In this document: positions 1 through 7,959 of the stretch, one piece after another | How the letters are laid out: every line of letters begins with the position of its first letter | How positions within the stretch are numbered: position 1 is the stretch's first letter | Source: Limnohabitans sp. Jir61 | GTDB lineage: Bacteria > Pseudomonadota > Gammaproteobacteria > Burkholderiales > Burkholderiaceae_C | Assembly: GCF_003063545.1 (NCBI RefSeq) | Contig: NZ_NESD01000002.1 | Coordinates: forward strand, 62,001-126,000 | Direction of reading: 5' to 3' | DNA length: 64,000 nt | Notes under the pieces: model-generated | Database searches by the model: none | Seen by the model: the letters and a program-made list of their open reading frames with translations, nothing else | What the model was told of the DNA's origin: nothing | Made by a program: the position numbers and the translations under genes

Positions 1-275
1 CTGACTTGTCTTTGGCCTTGGGCTGCAACCCCACCTTTGATGACCTCGACCCCAAAGCCGCCGAAGCGGTGGACCATATCTTGGCACGTGCCAAAGCACA
101 CGGTGTGGTGGCAGGCATTCACAACGGCACACCAGAGTCTGCGCTCAAACGCATAGCCAAGGGCTTTCAATTCGTCACCGTCAGTTCAGATGCTCGTTTG
201 ATGGCTGCAGGTGCGCAGCAAATCATTTCAAAAATGCACGCCTCGAAGACAGCCACGTCTTCTGGCACTTACTAA
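1..275 (+). CDS. HpcH/HpaI-family aldolase, C-terminal part (GarL-like)
   Basis: Only the last ~91 codons are present; the gene begins before the window. The frame enters as D-L-S-L-A-L-G, which fits the substrate/metal-site segment of the HpcH/HpaI class II pyruvate aldolases, and ends with the usual helix carrying SSDARLMAAGAQ. Members of this family cleave 5-keto-4-deoxy-D-glucarate to pyruvate and tartronate semialdehyde, or 2,4-dihydroxyhept-2-enedioate to pyruvate and succinate semialdehyde. The next gene, 19 bases downstream, is a tartronate semialdehyde reductase, which favours the glucarate-type (GarL) activity. The family is well supported; the exact substrate is inferred from the neighbour. 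Confidence 0.8.
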   Translation, partial: DLSLALGCNPTFDDLDPKAAEAVDHILARAKAHGVVAGIHNGTPESALKRIAKGFQFVTVSSDARLMAAGAQQIISKMHASKTATSSGTY

Positions 276-294
276 TTTCACAAAGGAAGTTTTC

Positions 295-1173
295 ATGAAA
301 ATCGGTTTCATCGGCTTAGGCATCATGGGCTCACCCATGGCGCAACATTTGTTGGCAGCCAAGTACGACTTGTTCGTTCGCACGCGCAGCAAAGTACCCG
401 CCGAACTCTCCAGCGCAAACGTCTGCGCCACCAATGCCGATGTGGCTCGCGCTGCTGACATCATCTTTTTGATGCTGCCTGACACACCCGATGTGGAAGC
501 TGTGTTGTTTGGCAAAGACGGCGTGGCCGAAGGTTTGAGTCAAGGCAAGATCGTGGTGGACATGAGTTCCATCTCGCCGATGGACACCAAAACCTTTGCA
601 CAAAAAATCAATGCACTGGGCTGCGAGTATCTGGATGCGCCCGTCTCAGGCGGCGAGGTGGGGGCCAAAGCAGCCAGCCTCACCATCATGGTGGGCGGCT
701 CAGAAGCCACCTTCAACACCGTCAAGCCTTTGTTTGAATTGATGGGCAAGAACATCACCCTCGTGGGCGGTAACGGTGATGGCCAAACCACCAAGGTGGC
801 GAACCAAATCATCGTGGCCTTGAACATTGCTGCGGTGGGCGAAGCCTTGCTGTTTGCCAGCAAAGCGGGGGCTGACCCAGCCAAAGTGCGTGCGGCGCTG
901 ATGGGCGGTTTTGCCTCTAGCCGTATTTTGGAAGTGCATGGGGAACGCATGATCAAGCGCACCTTTGCCCCTGGTTTTCGCATTGCCTTGCACCAAAAAG
1001 ACTTGGCCTTGGCGCTCAATGGGGCCAAAGCCATTGGCGTTTCACTGCCACAAACGGCATCGGCCGCACAGCTCATGCAAGCCTGTGCATCGAATGGTTG
1101 GGACCAACTAGACCACTCAGCCTTGGTGAAGTCGCTAGAGCTGATGGCGGGACATGAAGTAACAAAGTCATAA
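295..1173 (+). CDS. garR: 2-hydroxy-3-oxopropionate (tartronate semialdehyde) reductase
   Basis: NAD(P)H-dependent reduction of tartronate semialdehyde to D-glycerate. A 292-residue member of the beta-hydroxyacid dehydrogenase family. The N-terminal Rossmann motif is GFIGLGIMGSPMA (residues 4-16), the substrate-binding signature DAPVSGGEVGA follows near residue 117, and the catalytic-lysine segment GDGQTTKVANQ lies near residue 165. The start at 295 was chosen because it gives the canonical MKIGFIGLG N-terminus and has AAGGAAG about 8 bases upstream; a longer frame opens at 211 inside the preceding gene and has no such support. It sits 19 bases after the aldolase gene and forms a two-step route from the sugar acid to glycerate. 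A strong terminator follows. Confidence 0.93.
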   Translation: MKIGFIGLGIMGSPMAQHLLAAKYDLFVRTRSKVPAELSSANVCATNADVARAADIIFLMLPDTPDVEAVLFGKDGVAEGLSQGKIVVDMSSISPMDTKTFAQKINALGCEYLDAPVSGGEVGAKAASLTIMVGGSEATFNTVKPLFELMGKNITLVGGNGDGQTTKVANQIIVALNIAAVGEALLFASKAGADPAKVRAALMGGFASSRILEVHGERMIKRTFAPGFRIALHQKDLALALNGAKAIGVSLPQTASAAQLMQACASNGWDQLDHSALVKSLELMAGHEVTKS

Positions 1174-1190
1174 ACAAAGCTTCATTCAAA

Positions 1191-1220
1191 AAATAAACCC
1201 GCCTAAGCGGGTTTATTTTT
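1191..1220. terminator. bidirectional intrinsic terminator
   Basis: A 12-bp perfect stem (AAATAAACCCGC / GCGGGTTTATTT) with loop CTAA, T-rich on both sides. It lies between garR (+) and the convergent TRIC-like gene (-) and can serve both. Confidence 0.85.
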
Positions 1221-1247
1221 GGCCATCTAACTAACTCAAACGCCAAT

Positions 1248-1895
1248 TCAATCTTCGATCTTCCAAGTGGGCAAACGCCACTCAAACTGAAGCGCTGCCA
1301 AGCGCAGCAGCGTGACAGTGGCTGCACCAATAGCAACCACTGCATTAGGATCAAAACCCAAGTAGTGCAACACCACCACAACCCAACCACCTGCAAACGC
1401 GCAGACAGCATAGGGATGGTGATCATGAAATGCTGTGGGAATTTCATTGCACACAATGTCACGCAACACGCCGCCAAAGGTGGCGGTGATGACGCCCATC
1501 AATACAGCAATAAGCGCGGGCATTTGCATACCAAGTGCGATTTGCGTGCCACTAGCCGCAAACAGGCCCAACCCCAAGGCATCAGGCCATTGCATTGATT
1601 TCTCTGTGGGTTTGAAGTGCTTGGCGCGCATCAAAAACATAGCGGCTAAACACAAAGCCAACACGGTCCATAAATACCAAGACTGCTCAATCCAAAACAA
1701 GGGGCGACGGTCCAGCAACACGTCGCGCAATGTCCCACCACCAAAAGCCGCCACACTGGCCACGGCGCACACGCCCACGGCATCGAGCTTTTTACGGGCG
1801 GCTTCCATCACGCCAGACAGGGCAAAGGCCACCGTGCCCGCCACTTCAATACTGGTCTGCACCCCTGACAGGGTTTGCGTCGTCAAGACGTCCAT
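1248..1895 (-). CDS. trimeric intracellular cation (TRIC/UPF0126) channel-family membrane protein
   Basis: A 215-residue inner-membrane protein of the UPF0126 (YicG/YadS) family, the bacterial relatives of TRIC cation channels. Two homologous halves of about three membrane helices each can be seen, with the glycine-rich kinks GGGTLRD (residues 52-58) and GGVLRD (141-146) that line the pore in solved TRIC structures, followed by a seventh helix. Length matches the family. It is the last gene of a minus-strand pair, 14 bases after the solute-binding protein gene. Ion specificity of bacterial members is usually taken as K+/Na+, but this cannot be read from the sequence. Confidence 0.87.
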   Translation of the reverse strand: MDVLTTQTLSGVQTSIEVAGTVAFALSGVMEAARKKLDAVGVCAVASVAAFGGGTLRDVLLDRRPLFWIEQSWYLWTVLALCLAAMFLMRAKHFKPTEKSMQWPDALGLGLFAASGTQIALGMQMPALIAVLMGVITATFGGVLRDIVCNEIPTAFHDHHPYAVCAFAGGWVVVVLHYLGFDPNAVVAIGAATVTLLRLAALQFEWRLPTWKIED

Positions 1896-1909
1896 CTGCT
1901 CAACCCCTT

Positions 1910-2650
1910 TCAGCCCGCCAAAGGTGCAAGTGTCGCACCTTCAATGCGGTGACGCGCCATTGCCTGCTTCACTACACCTGTAGCCTTCATGTCTTCAACA
2001 AACTGGTGCAAATACGCAGCAGCTTCATCGCCACGGCTCTTAGGCAAACCCATCGCTTGTGAGATGACCATGAAGTGGCCAGGCAACATGCGCAAGCCGG
2101 GAATGCGTGGCAACTCAGCTTCAAGCTGGGGCTTCACCCCCGCCGCCACATCGTGGCGGTGCTCTAAAAAGAAACTCACGACCTCTGGCGAGGTGGGGCT
2201 ACGCACGAGCTGGGCATGTTTGATTTCGCGACTCAAGTACAGGTCGTAAGCACTTCCCTTGCCCACCACCACGGTGTGTTGGGCTTGGTCTACTTCGTCG
2301 TTGCTTTGCAAGGGCGAGTCTTGCTTGACCATGTAGGCGCCTTCAATCAGCACGTAGGGCGCAGTAAACGCGATGGCAGCACCGCGCAGCGGGTCGATGG
2401 CAAAAAAGCCCACATCGGCCTCTTCACCCGACACGGCCTCGACCGATTTGCTGGCGGCCTCAAACACCACCAGCTTCAAAGGCACGCCTAGCCGCTGGGC
2501 CAGCTGGGTGGCTAGATCGATCGACACGCCTTCGGGTTCGCCCGTCTCAGGGTGGCGGCGAGCCAGGATGGGGTTGCCCACATTGATGGCGACGCGCAGT
2601 TCACCGGTGGGTGCGAAGGTGTTGGCAAGGGGATGGATGGCGTTTGTCAT
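1910..2650 (-). CDS. family 3 extracellular solute-binding protein, no visible signal peptide
   Basis: A 246-residue protein with the SBP_bac_3 fold: ELRVAINVGNPIL near the N-terminus, GVSIDLATQLAQRLG (residues about 45-59), DVGFFAIDP and RSPTSPEVVSFF. Such proteins bind amino acids or similar small solutes for ABC importers. The start at 2650 gives MTNAIHPLAN with no hydrophobic segment and no lipobox, unusual for a periplasmic receptor. The frame runs on upstream to 3022, but that part overlaps queE and its translation is arginine/cysteine-rich, not protein-like. No permease or ATPase gene lies nearby. Divergent from queE. Confidence 0.75.
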   Translation of the reverse strand: MTNAIHPLANTFAPTGELRVAINVGNPILARRHPETGEPEGVSIDLATQLAQRLGVPLKLVVFEAASKSVEAVSGEEADVGFFAIDPLRGAAIAFTAPYVLIEGAYMVKQDSPLQSNDEVDQAQHTVVVGKGSAYDLYLSREIKHAQLVRSPTSPEVVSFFLEHRHDVAAGVKPQLEAELPRIPGLRMLPGHFMVISQAMGLPKSRGDEAAAYLHQFVEDMKATGVVKQAMARHRIEGATLAPLAG

Positions 2651-2703
2651 GCCCCAATTGGCCCACAAAAAGGTGACACGTAACTTGCTGCGAAAATACG
2701 GGC

Positions 2704-3339
2704 ATGACATACAGCGTGAAAGAAATGTTCTACACCTTGCAAGGTGAAGGCGCCAATGCAGGGCAACCCGCCGTGTTTTGCCGTTTCGCCGGCTGCAACT
2801 TGTGGAGCGGCCGCGAAGAGGACCGCAGCACGGCCATTTGCCAGTTCTGCGACACCGACTTTGTGGGCACCGATGGCACGCATGGCGGCAAGTTTGACAG
2901 CCCCCAAGCCTTGGCCGCAGCCATTGCCAGCTTTTGGCCCGCCAGCGACACCCAGCACCGCTTTGTGGTGCTAACGGGTGGTGAGCCCCTGCTGCAAGTG
3001 GACGAGGCCTTGGTCGAAGCACTGCACGCGCAAGGCTTCACCATTGCGGTGGAAACCAACGGCACGGTGCAACCACCCAAAGGCATTGACTGGCTTTGCA
3101 TGAGCCCAAAGGCCGGCAGCCAACGTGTGGTGGAAACCGGCCAAGAACTCAAACTGGTGTTTCCGCAAGTGGGCGCAGAGCCCGCACTGTATGAATCTTT
3201 GAATTTTGAAAATTTCTACTTGCAGCCCATGGATGGGCCCAACGCTGCGGCCAATACCGCTGCGGCCGTGGCCTATTGCCAAGCCCACCCGCGCTGGCGA
3301 CTGAGCGTGCAAACCCATAAGTTGATTGGCATCCGATGA
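2704..3339 (+). CDS. queE: 7-carboxy-7-deazaguanine synthase (radical SAM)
   Basis: Converts 6-carboxytetrahydropterin to 7-carboxy-7-deazaguanine, step 3 of preQ0/queuosine synthesis, using S-adenosylmethionine and a [4Fe-4S] cluster. It is 211 residues long and opens with FYTLQGEG. The cluster cysteines are C31, C46 and C49, i.e. CX14CX2C rather than the canonical CX3CX2C; this variant is known from Burkholderia-type QueE. GGEPLL (SAM-binding) and the ETNGT motif follow. The stop overlaps the queD start by four bases (ATGA), so the two are translationally coupled and supply consecutive steps. Confidence 0.95.
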   Translation: MTYSVKEMFYTLQGEGANAGQPAVFCRFAGCNLWSGREEDRSTAICQFCDTDFVGTDGTHGGKFDSPQALAAAIASFWPASDTQHRFVVLTGGEPLLQVDEALVEALHAQGFTIAVETNGTVQPPKGIDWLCMSPKAGSQRVVETGQELKLVFPQVGAEPALYESLNFENFYLQPMDGPNAAANTAAAVAYCQAHPRWRLSVQTHKLIGIR

Positions 3340-3707
3340 CATACGAACTCAGCCAGCGCTTCTACTTTGAAGCCGCCCACACCCTGCGCCGCAAAATTGA
3401 TGCGGAAGGCAGCCTGCGCATCCACGGTCACACGTATCACGCCGAAGTGACCATTGCAGGCAAGCCAGACCCTGAGTCTGGGATGATGATGGACCTCGCG
3501 TTTTTGCGCCAAGAAGTCGAAAAAGTACGTGAGAAGCTCGACCACCATTTCCTTGACGAAGTGGCAGGTCTTGGCCCAGCCACGTTAGAGAACCTGTGCG
3601 CCTTCATCTACAACGACCTCAAAGGTGCGTTGCCCAATATCCACCGCATCAAGATTGAGCGTCCCGCCAGTGGCGACACCTGCTGCTTGTTGCCCAACCA
3701 AGACTAA
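3336..3707 (+). CDS. queD: 6-carboxytetrahydropterin synthase-family protein
   Basis: A 123-residue member of the 6-pyruvoyl-tetrahydropterin synthase/QueD family. It should convert dihydroneopterin triphosphate to 6-carboxytetrahydropterin, the substrate of QueE encoded just upstream (ATGA overlap). Zinc ligands are visible as H15 (FEAAH), H30 and H32 (HGH). The odd point is the catalytic cysteine: QueD and PTPS-II have C-x3-HGH, whereas this protein reads S-L-R-I-HGH, with Ser26 where Cys is expected. A conserved DHHFLDE and a C-terminal ERP glutamate are present. Role assigned from the queE-queD pairing; activity with Ser at that place is not certain. Confidence 0.85.
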   Translation: MTYELSQRFYFEAAHTLRRKIDAEGSLRIHGHTYHAEVTIAGKPDPESGMMMDLAFLRQEVEKVREKLDHHFLDEVAGLGPATLENLCAFIYNDLKGALPNIHRIKIERPASGDTCCLLPNQD

Positions 3708-3709
3708 CC

Positions 3710-4405
3710 ATGTCAATCCAAGCTGTTGTGTTCGATGCCTATGGCACGCTGTTCGATGTGTATTCCATCGGCGCATTGGCGGAGCAGTTGTATCCGGGCC
3801 AAGGCGCAGCCATCTCAGTGCTGTGGCGTGACAAGCAGATTGACTACACGCGGCTCATCACCATGTCTGACCCGCACCGCGCAGAAGGCAGCCGCTACTA
3901 CCAATCGTTTTGGGACATCACGCGCAGCGCCCTGCTCTACACGCTGGAACGCTTCAAGCTAGATGCCAAGCCCGAACATGTTGAGGCCTTGATGGGTCAA
4001 TACGCCAAGCTCACGCCCTTCGCTGAAAACTTAGGCGTGTTGCAAAGCCTGAAAGAGCGCGGCATCACCACCGCCATTCTGTCCAACGGCAGCATGGACA
4101 TGCTCAGCACGGCGGTGTCGAGTGCAGGCATGACAGATTTGATTGACCACGTCATCTCGGTTGACCCCATTCGTCTGTTCAAAACATCACCCGAAGCCTA
4201 CGGCTTGGTGCAGCAAACCATCCAAGCTGAAAAGCAAGACATTTTGTTTGTGTCCAGCAACGGCTGGGATGCACTGGGTGCCACATGGTTTGGTTTCACC
4301 ACGCTGTGGGTAAACCGCCAACAACTGCCTTTTGAAGCCATCGGCCCCAAGCCTACCTATACAGGCCACGACCTCACACGCGTGTTGGACGTGTTCAACC
4401 ACTGA
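3710..4405 (+). CDS. L-2-haloacid dehalogenase-type HAD hydrolase
   Basis: A 231-residue HAD-superfamily protein of the type II haloacid dehalogenase group: nucleophile D9 in VVFDAYGTLFD, motif II LSNGS, the lysine motif RLFKTSPEAYGL and motif III SSNGWDALGA. In characterised members the aspartate displaces halide from L-2-haloacids to give D-2-hydroxyacids. Starts 2 bases after queD and its stop overlaps the hslR start (TGATG), so it is transcribed with both. Many family members have no proven dehalogenase role, and its place between queuosine and RNA-binding genes offers no hint of substrate. Confidence 0.88.
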   Translation: MSIQAVVFDAYGTLFDVYSIGALAEQLYPGQGAAISVLWRDKQIDYTRLITMSDPHRAEGSRYYQSFWDITRSALLYTLERFKLDAKPEHVEALMGQYAKLTPFAENLGVLQSLKERGITTAILSNGSMDMLSTAVSSAGMTDLIDHVISVDPIRLFKTSPEAYGLVQQTIQAEKQDILFVSSNGWDALGATWFGFTTLWVNRQQLPFEAIGPKPTYTGHDLTRVLDVFNH

Positions 4406-4809
4406 TGGACAGTCTGCGCATCGACAAGTGGCTCTGGGCCGCACGCTTCTATAAAACACGCAGCCTCGCGTGTGATGAAGTGACCAAACACCGCGTGCAA
4501 ATCAACGGCCAAGATGTCAAGCCTGCACGCGAAGTGAAGGTGGGCGACATACTCACGGTGCGCCAAGGCAACATCACCAAAACTGTTCAAGTCAAAGGCA
4601 TCAGCGCCGCACGCGGCCCTGCGCCGGTGGCACAACTGTTGTACGAAGAAACGCCAGAGAGCATCGCATTGCGCGTCAAACTGGCTGAACAAAACCGCAT
4701 GGCCGCAGAGCCGGCTCACAGCATTGAACACGGCCGCCCCACCAAGCGCGACCGTCGACAAATCGAACACGCTTGGGACGAGCGCTGGAGCGCTAGTGCC
4801 GACAACTAA
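4405..4809 (+). CDS. hslR: Hsp15-like S4-domain RNA-binding heat-shock protein
   Basis: A 134-residue protein with an N-terminal S4 RNA-binding domain (LRIDKWLWAARFYKTRSLA, residues 4-22) and a basic tail, as in E. coli Hsp15, which binds 50S subunits carrying stalled nascent chains after abortive translation and helps recycle them. The start ATG shares bases with the preceding stop (TGATG). Length and the KWLWAARF signature match the family closely. Confidence 0.92.
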   Translation: MDSLRIDKWLWAARFYKTRSLACDEVTKHRVQINGQDVKPAREVKVGDILTVRQGNITKTVQVKGISAARGPAPVAQLLYEETPESIALRVKLAEQNRMAAEPAHSIEHGRPTKRDRRQIEHAWDERWSASADN

Positions 4810-4840
4810 CAACACACATCAAACATAAAGGAACACACAC

Positions 4841-5551
4841 ATGGGCGCTCAATGGAAAGCCAAAGGCAAAGACTTAGCAGCCAACGCCAAGGGCCGCGTT
4901 TTTAGCAAACTGGCCAAGGACATCATGGTCGCTGCGCGCAACGGCGCAGACCCTGCGGCCAACGCACGCCTGCGCATGGTGATGGAACAAGCCCGCAAGG
5001 TGTCCATGCCCAAAGACACGCTGGACCGCGCCATCAAAAAAGGGGCGGGCCTCACTGGCGAAACCGTGCAATTTGAACGCGTGATTTACGAAGGCTACGC
5101 GCCACACCAAGTGGCGGTGATGGTCGAGTGCTTGACTGACAACGTCAACCGCACCGCCCCCGAAATGCGCGTGCTGTTTCGCAAAGGCCAACTCGGTACA
5201 TCAGGTTCGGTGTCGTGGGACTTTGACCACATTGGTTTGATTGAAGCCGAACCCACAGCGCCTGATGCAGACGCTGAGTTGGCCGCTATCGAAGCAGGCG
5301 CCCAAGACTTTGAAGCGGGTGACGAAGGCACCTCCGTGTTCATCACCGAACCCACAGATTTGGACTTGGTCAGCCGCGCCCTGCCCGCGCATGGCTTCAA
5401 TGTGCTGTCTGCCAAGCTGGGCTACAAGCCAAAGAACCCTGTGGACCCAGCCAACCTGAGCCCAGAAGCTTTGGAAGAAGTCGAAGCTTTCCTGTCTGCG
5501 ATTGACGACAACGACGATGTGCAAAACGTCTATGTGGGGCTGGTGAGCTAA
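4841..5551 (+). CDS. yebC: YebC/PmpR/TACO1-family protein
   Basis: A 236-residue protein beginning [10 protein letters not shown], with the hallmark [13 protein letters not shown] and [12 protein letters not shown] segments and the [19 protein letters not shown] core. The family has been annotated as transcriptional regulators (PmpR of Pseudomonas), while the mitochondrial homologue TACO1 helps translation; which applies here cannot be read from sequence. The start is preceded by AAAGGAAC. Lies 31 bases after hslR and 8 bases before the Hsp70-like gene, probably in one transcript starting at queE. Confidence 0.93.
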   Translation: MGAQWKAKGKDLAANAKGRVFSKLAKDIMVAARNGADPAANARLRMVMEQARKVSMPKDTLDRAIKKGAGLTGETVQFERVIYEGYAPHQVAVMVECLTDNVNRTAPEMRVLFRKGQLGTSGSVSWDFDHIGLIEAEPTAPDADAELAAIEAGAQDFEAGDEGTSVFITEPTDLDLVSRALPAHGFNVLSAKLGYKPKNPVDPANLSPEALEEVEAFLSAIDDNDDVQNVYVGLVS

Positions 5552-5559
5552 CTTCCTAC

Positions 5560-6834
5560 ATGACCGTTTCCAACAAAAGCGCTCAAGGTGCTGATGGCAT
5601 TTTGGGCATTGACTTCGGCACGTCTAACTCCGCCATCGCTTGGGGTTTACCGCAAGGCAAATCTCAACTGATTCCATTAGAAGGCGATGCACTGGCCATG
5701 CCCACGGCGGTGTTTTACAACGCCGAAGAAAACAGCACACACTTTGGCCGTGAGGCCATCACGCATTACTTAGAAGGCACCGAGGGTCGCTTGATGCGCT
5801 CACTCAAAAGCTTGCTAGGTAGCCCGTTGCTGATGGAGACCACTGTCATCAACAACCAGTTGGTGAACTTCTCAGACATCATCACCACCTACTTGACTGA
5901 GTTACGCAAGCGTGCCGCACAACAACTGGGCACAGCACCCACGCGTGTGGTGATGGGTCGCCCCGTGCACTTTGTAGACGACGATGCCGAGCGTGATGCG
6001 CAGGCTGAAAGTTCGTTGCGCCAAGCTGCAGAGGCTGTGGGCTTCACAGACATCGCATTTCAATTCGAGCCCATCGCTGCGGCGCTGGACTACGAGCAAC
6101 GTCTCACACGCGAAACCACCGTCCTCGTGGCAGATATTGGCGGTGGCACATCAGACTTCACCATCGTACGCCTAGGACCTGAACGCATGCAAAAGACCCA
6201 CCGTGCGGATGATGTGCTGGCCACCACCGGTGTGCACATTGGTGGCACAGACTTTGATCAAAAGCTGAGCCTTGGCCAAGTCATGCCTTTGCTGGGCTAT
6301 GGTCACTTAGGCCCTGACAGCCGCGAGGTGCCCAACCGCGTGTTCTTTGAATTGTCCACCTGGCACTTGATCAACTGGCAATACCAACCCAAAGCCATGG
6401 CGCAAGCCAAAGCACTGCAAACCAACTACACCGACACACGCTTGCATGACCGATTGATGCGTGTGCTGACCGCGCGCTACGGCCACCACATGGCCCACGA
6501 TGTGGAGCAAGCCAAGATTCGCTGCTCGCAAACCGCCGGTGACACGCACATCGATCTCTCGTATGTAGAAACTAACTTGACATCCACATTGGGTAGCACC
6601 GACTTACACACACACTTGGCACATCTGCTGGCCAACACTGTCGCCTGCGCTCGCGAGTGCGTGCAACGCGCTGGGCTGACAAATGGCAAGCCAGACGCTA
6701 TTTACCTCACAGGGGGTTCATCTGCATTGCGCACGTTCCAAGAAGCGCTGCAAGCTGAGTTTGCAGGCGTACCTTTGGTCGAAGGGGATTTGTTTGGCGG
6801 TGTGGCTTCGGGCCTGGTTTACAGCCGGTCCTAA
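5560..6834 (+). CDS. Hsp70-family chaperone-like ATPase (YegD type)
   Basis: A 424-residue protein holding only the actin-like ATPase part of Hsp70. Phosphate-1 motif GIDFGTSNSAIAW (from residue ~16), phosphate-2 motif VADIGGGTSDFT (near 190) and the adenosine motif YLTGGSSAL (near 390) are all visible. There is no substrate-binding beta domain or lid, as in E. coli YegD. Client and nucleotide-exchange partner are unknown. Closes the run from queE and is followed by a strong terminator. Confidence 0.88.
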   Translation: MTVSNKSAQGADGILGIDFGTSNSAIAWGLPQGKSQLIPLEGDALAMPTAVFYNAEENSTHFGREAITHYLEGTEGRLMRSLKSLLGSPLLMETTVINNQLVNFSDIITTYLTELRKRAAQQLGTAPTRVVMGRPVHFVDDDAERDAQAESSLRQAAEAVGFTDIAFQFEPIAAALDYEQRLTRETTVLVADIGGGTSDFTIVRLGPERMQKTHRADDVLATTGVHIGGTDFDQKLSLGQVMPLLGYGHLGPDSREVPNRVFFELSTWHLINWQYQPKAMAQAKALQTNYTDTRLHDRLMRVLTARYGHHMAHDVEQAKIRCSQTAGDTHIDLSYVETNLTSTLGSTDLHTHLAHLLANTVACARECVQRAGLTNGKPDAIYLTGGSSALRTFQEALQAEFAGVPLVEGDLFGGVASGLVYSRS

Positions 6835-6852
6835 ACCATACGTATACAGACG

Positions 6853-6884
6853 AAAAAAGGGTTCCCGAACGGGAACCCTTTTTT
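6853..6884. terminator. bidirectional intrinsic terminator
   Basis: A 15-bp perfect stem (AAAAAAGGGTTCCCG / CGGGAACCCTTTTTT) with a two-base loop, between the Hsp70-like gene (+) and dctP (-). The A-run and T-run allow use from either side. Confidence 0.9.
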
Positions 6885-6899
6885 CAAGCGAGAAACGCT

Positions 6900-7937
6900 T
6901 TACTTACCTGCAGCGTACTTGGCAATCAGTGCCTTGGCACCTTCCAGCATTTGCTTGCCGTTTTTGCCTTTGCTGTTCATGTCAGCCACCCAGTCGTCGG
7001 TCAAAGGTTGACCAATCTTTTTCCAGTTTTCCAATTCGGCTTTTGGAATCACGTTGACGGTGTTCTTGGTAGTGGTTTTCTTGCCTTCAATGTCTGCTTG
7101 CAAGAAAGCTTTACCAGCCATGCCTGACAAGGCTTGGCCACTGTTTTGATCAATCACCTTCTTCAGCTCAGGCGACAGAGAGTCGTACTTGGCTTGGTTC
7201 ATCGCGAACACGAATGTGGCAGTGTAGAAAGCGGGTTCGGCGGGATCTGTTTCAGAGTGGAATTTCACCAACTCTTGAATTTTCACTGCAGGCACCACTT
7301 CGTAAGGCACTACAGCACCGTCGATCACGCCTTTAGACAAAGCGTCACCCACTTGCGGCACGGGCATGCTCACGGGTGTGCCGCCCAACAAAGCAATGAA
7401 CTTGTTGGTAGTGCGTGTGGGGGCGCGGAGTTTCAAACCCTTTAAGTCAGCCGCTGTGCGGATGGGTTTGTTAGTCATGTGAAACACACCGTCGCCGTGC
7501 ACGTGGAAGGCCAAGGGCTTGACGTCTTTGAATTCAGCTTTGGCATATTGGTCCACATAGTCCCACAGCGCTTTGCTGGTGGCTTCTGGGCTCTGCATCA
7601 TGAAGGGCAATTCAAACACTTCGATGGATGGGAAGCGGCCAGCGGTGTAGCCAGGCAATGTCCAAATCACGTCGGCCACGCCGTCACGGGCCTGTTCAAA
7701 CAACTGAGGGGGCGAGCCACCGAGCTGCATGGATGGATAAATCTGGCACTTCATTTTGTTGTTCGACTCTTTGGCAATGCGGTCACACCAAGGTTGAATG
7801 AACAAGGTTTGTGCGTACGAAGAAGCTGGCAAGAAGTGGTGCACTTTGAGTGTCACTTCTTGTGCCGATGCAGTTTGGCCAATGGCCGCAACGGTCAATG
7901 CAGCAGCTGCAGCTACTTTGAGAAAACGATTTTTCAT
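6900..7937 (-). CDS. dctP: TRAP transporter solute receptor, DctP family
   Basis: A 345-residue periplasmic receptor with a clear Sec signal peptide (KNRFLKVAAAAALTVAA...ASAQ, cleavage after about residue 25). The DctP fold is shown by the ligand-arginine segment LKGLKLRAPTRTTNKF, the GGTPVSMP strand and the DGAVVPYEV helix. It delivers a carboxylate to the DctQM permease encoded just upstream on the same strand. A good Shine-Dalgarno (GGAGA) precedes the ATG. The substrate is unknown; the nearby pobA and aromatic-acid genes hint at an aromatic or organic acid, but that is only context. Confidence 0.93.
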   Translation of the reverse strand: MKNRFLKVAAAAALTVAAIGQTASAQEVTLKVHHFLPASSYAQTLFIQPWCDRIAKESNNKMKCQIYPSMQLGGSPPQLFEQARDGVADVIWTLPGYTAGRFPSIEVFELPFMMQSPEATSKALWDYVDQYAKAEFKDVKPLAFHVHGDGVFHMTNKPIRTAADLKGLKLRAPTRTTNKFIALLGGTPVSMPVPQVGDALSKGVIDGAVVPYEVVPAVKIQELVKFHSETDPAEPAFYTATFVFAMNQAKYDSLSPELKKVIDQNSGQALSGMAGKAFLQADIEGKKTTTKNTVNVIPKAELENWKKIGQPLTDDWVADMNSKGKNGKQMLEGAKALIAKYAAGK

Positions 7938-7959
7938 TGAGGTCTCCGGTTATAAAAAT

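Noticed and set aside
2651..3022. Upstream extension of the solute-binding protein (370 codons)
   Set aside because: The extension overlaps queE antisense and is Arg/Cys-rich, not like a signal peptide.
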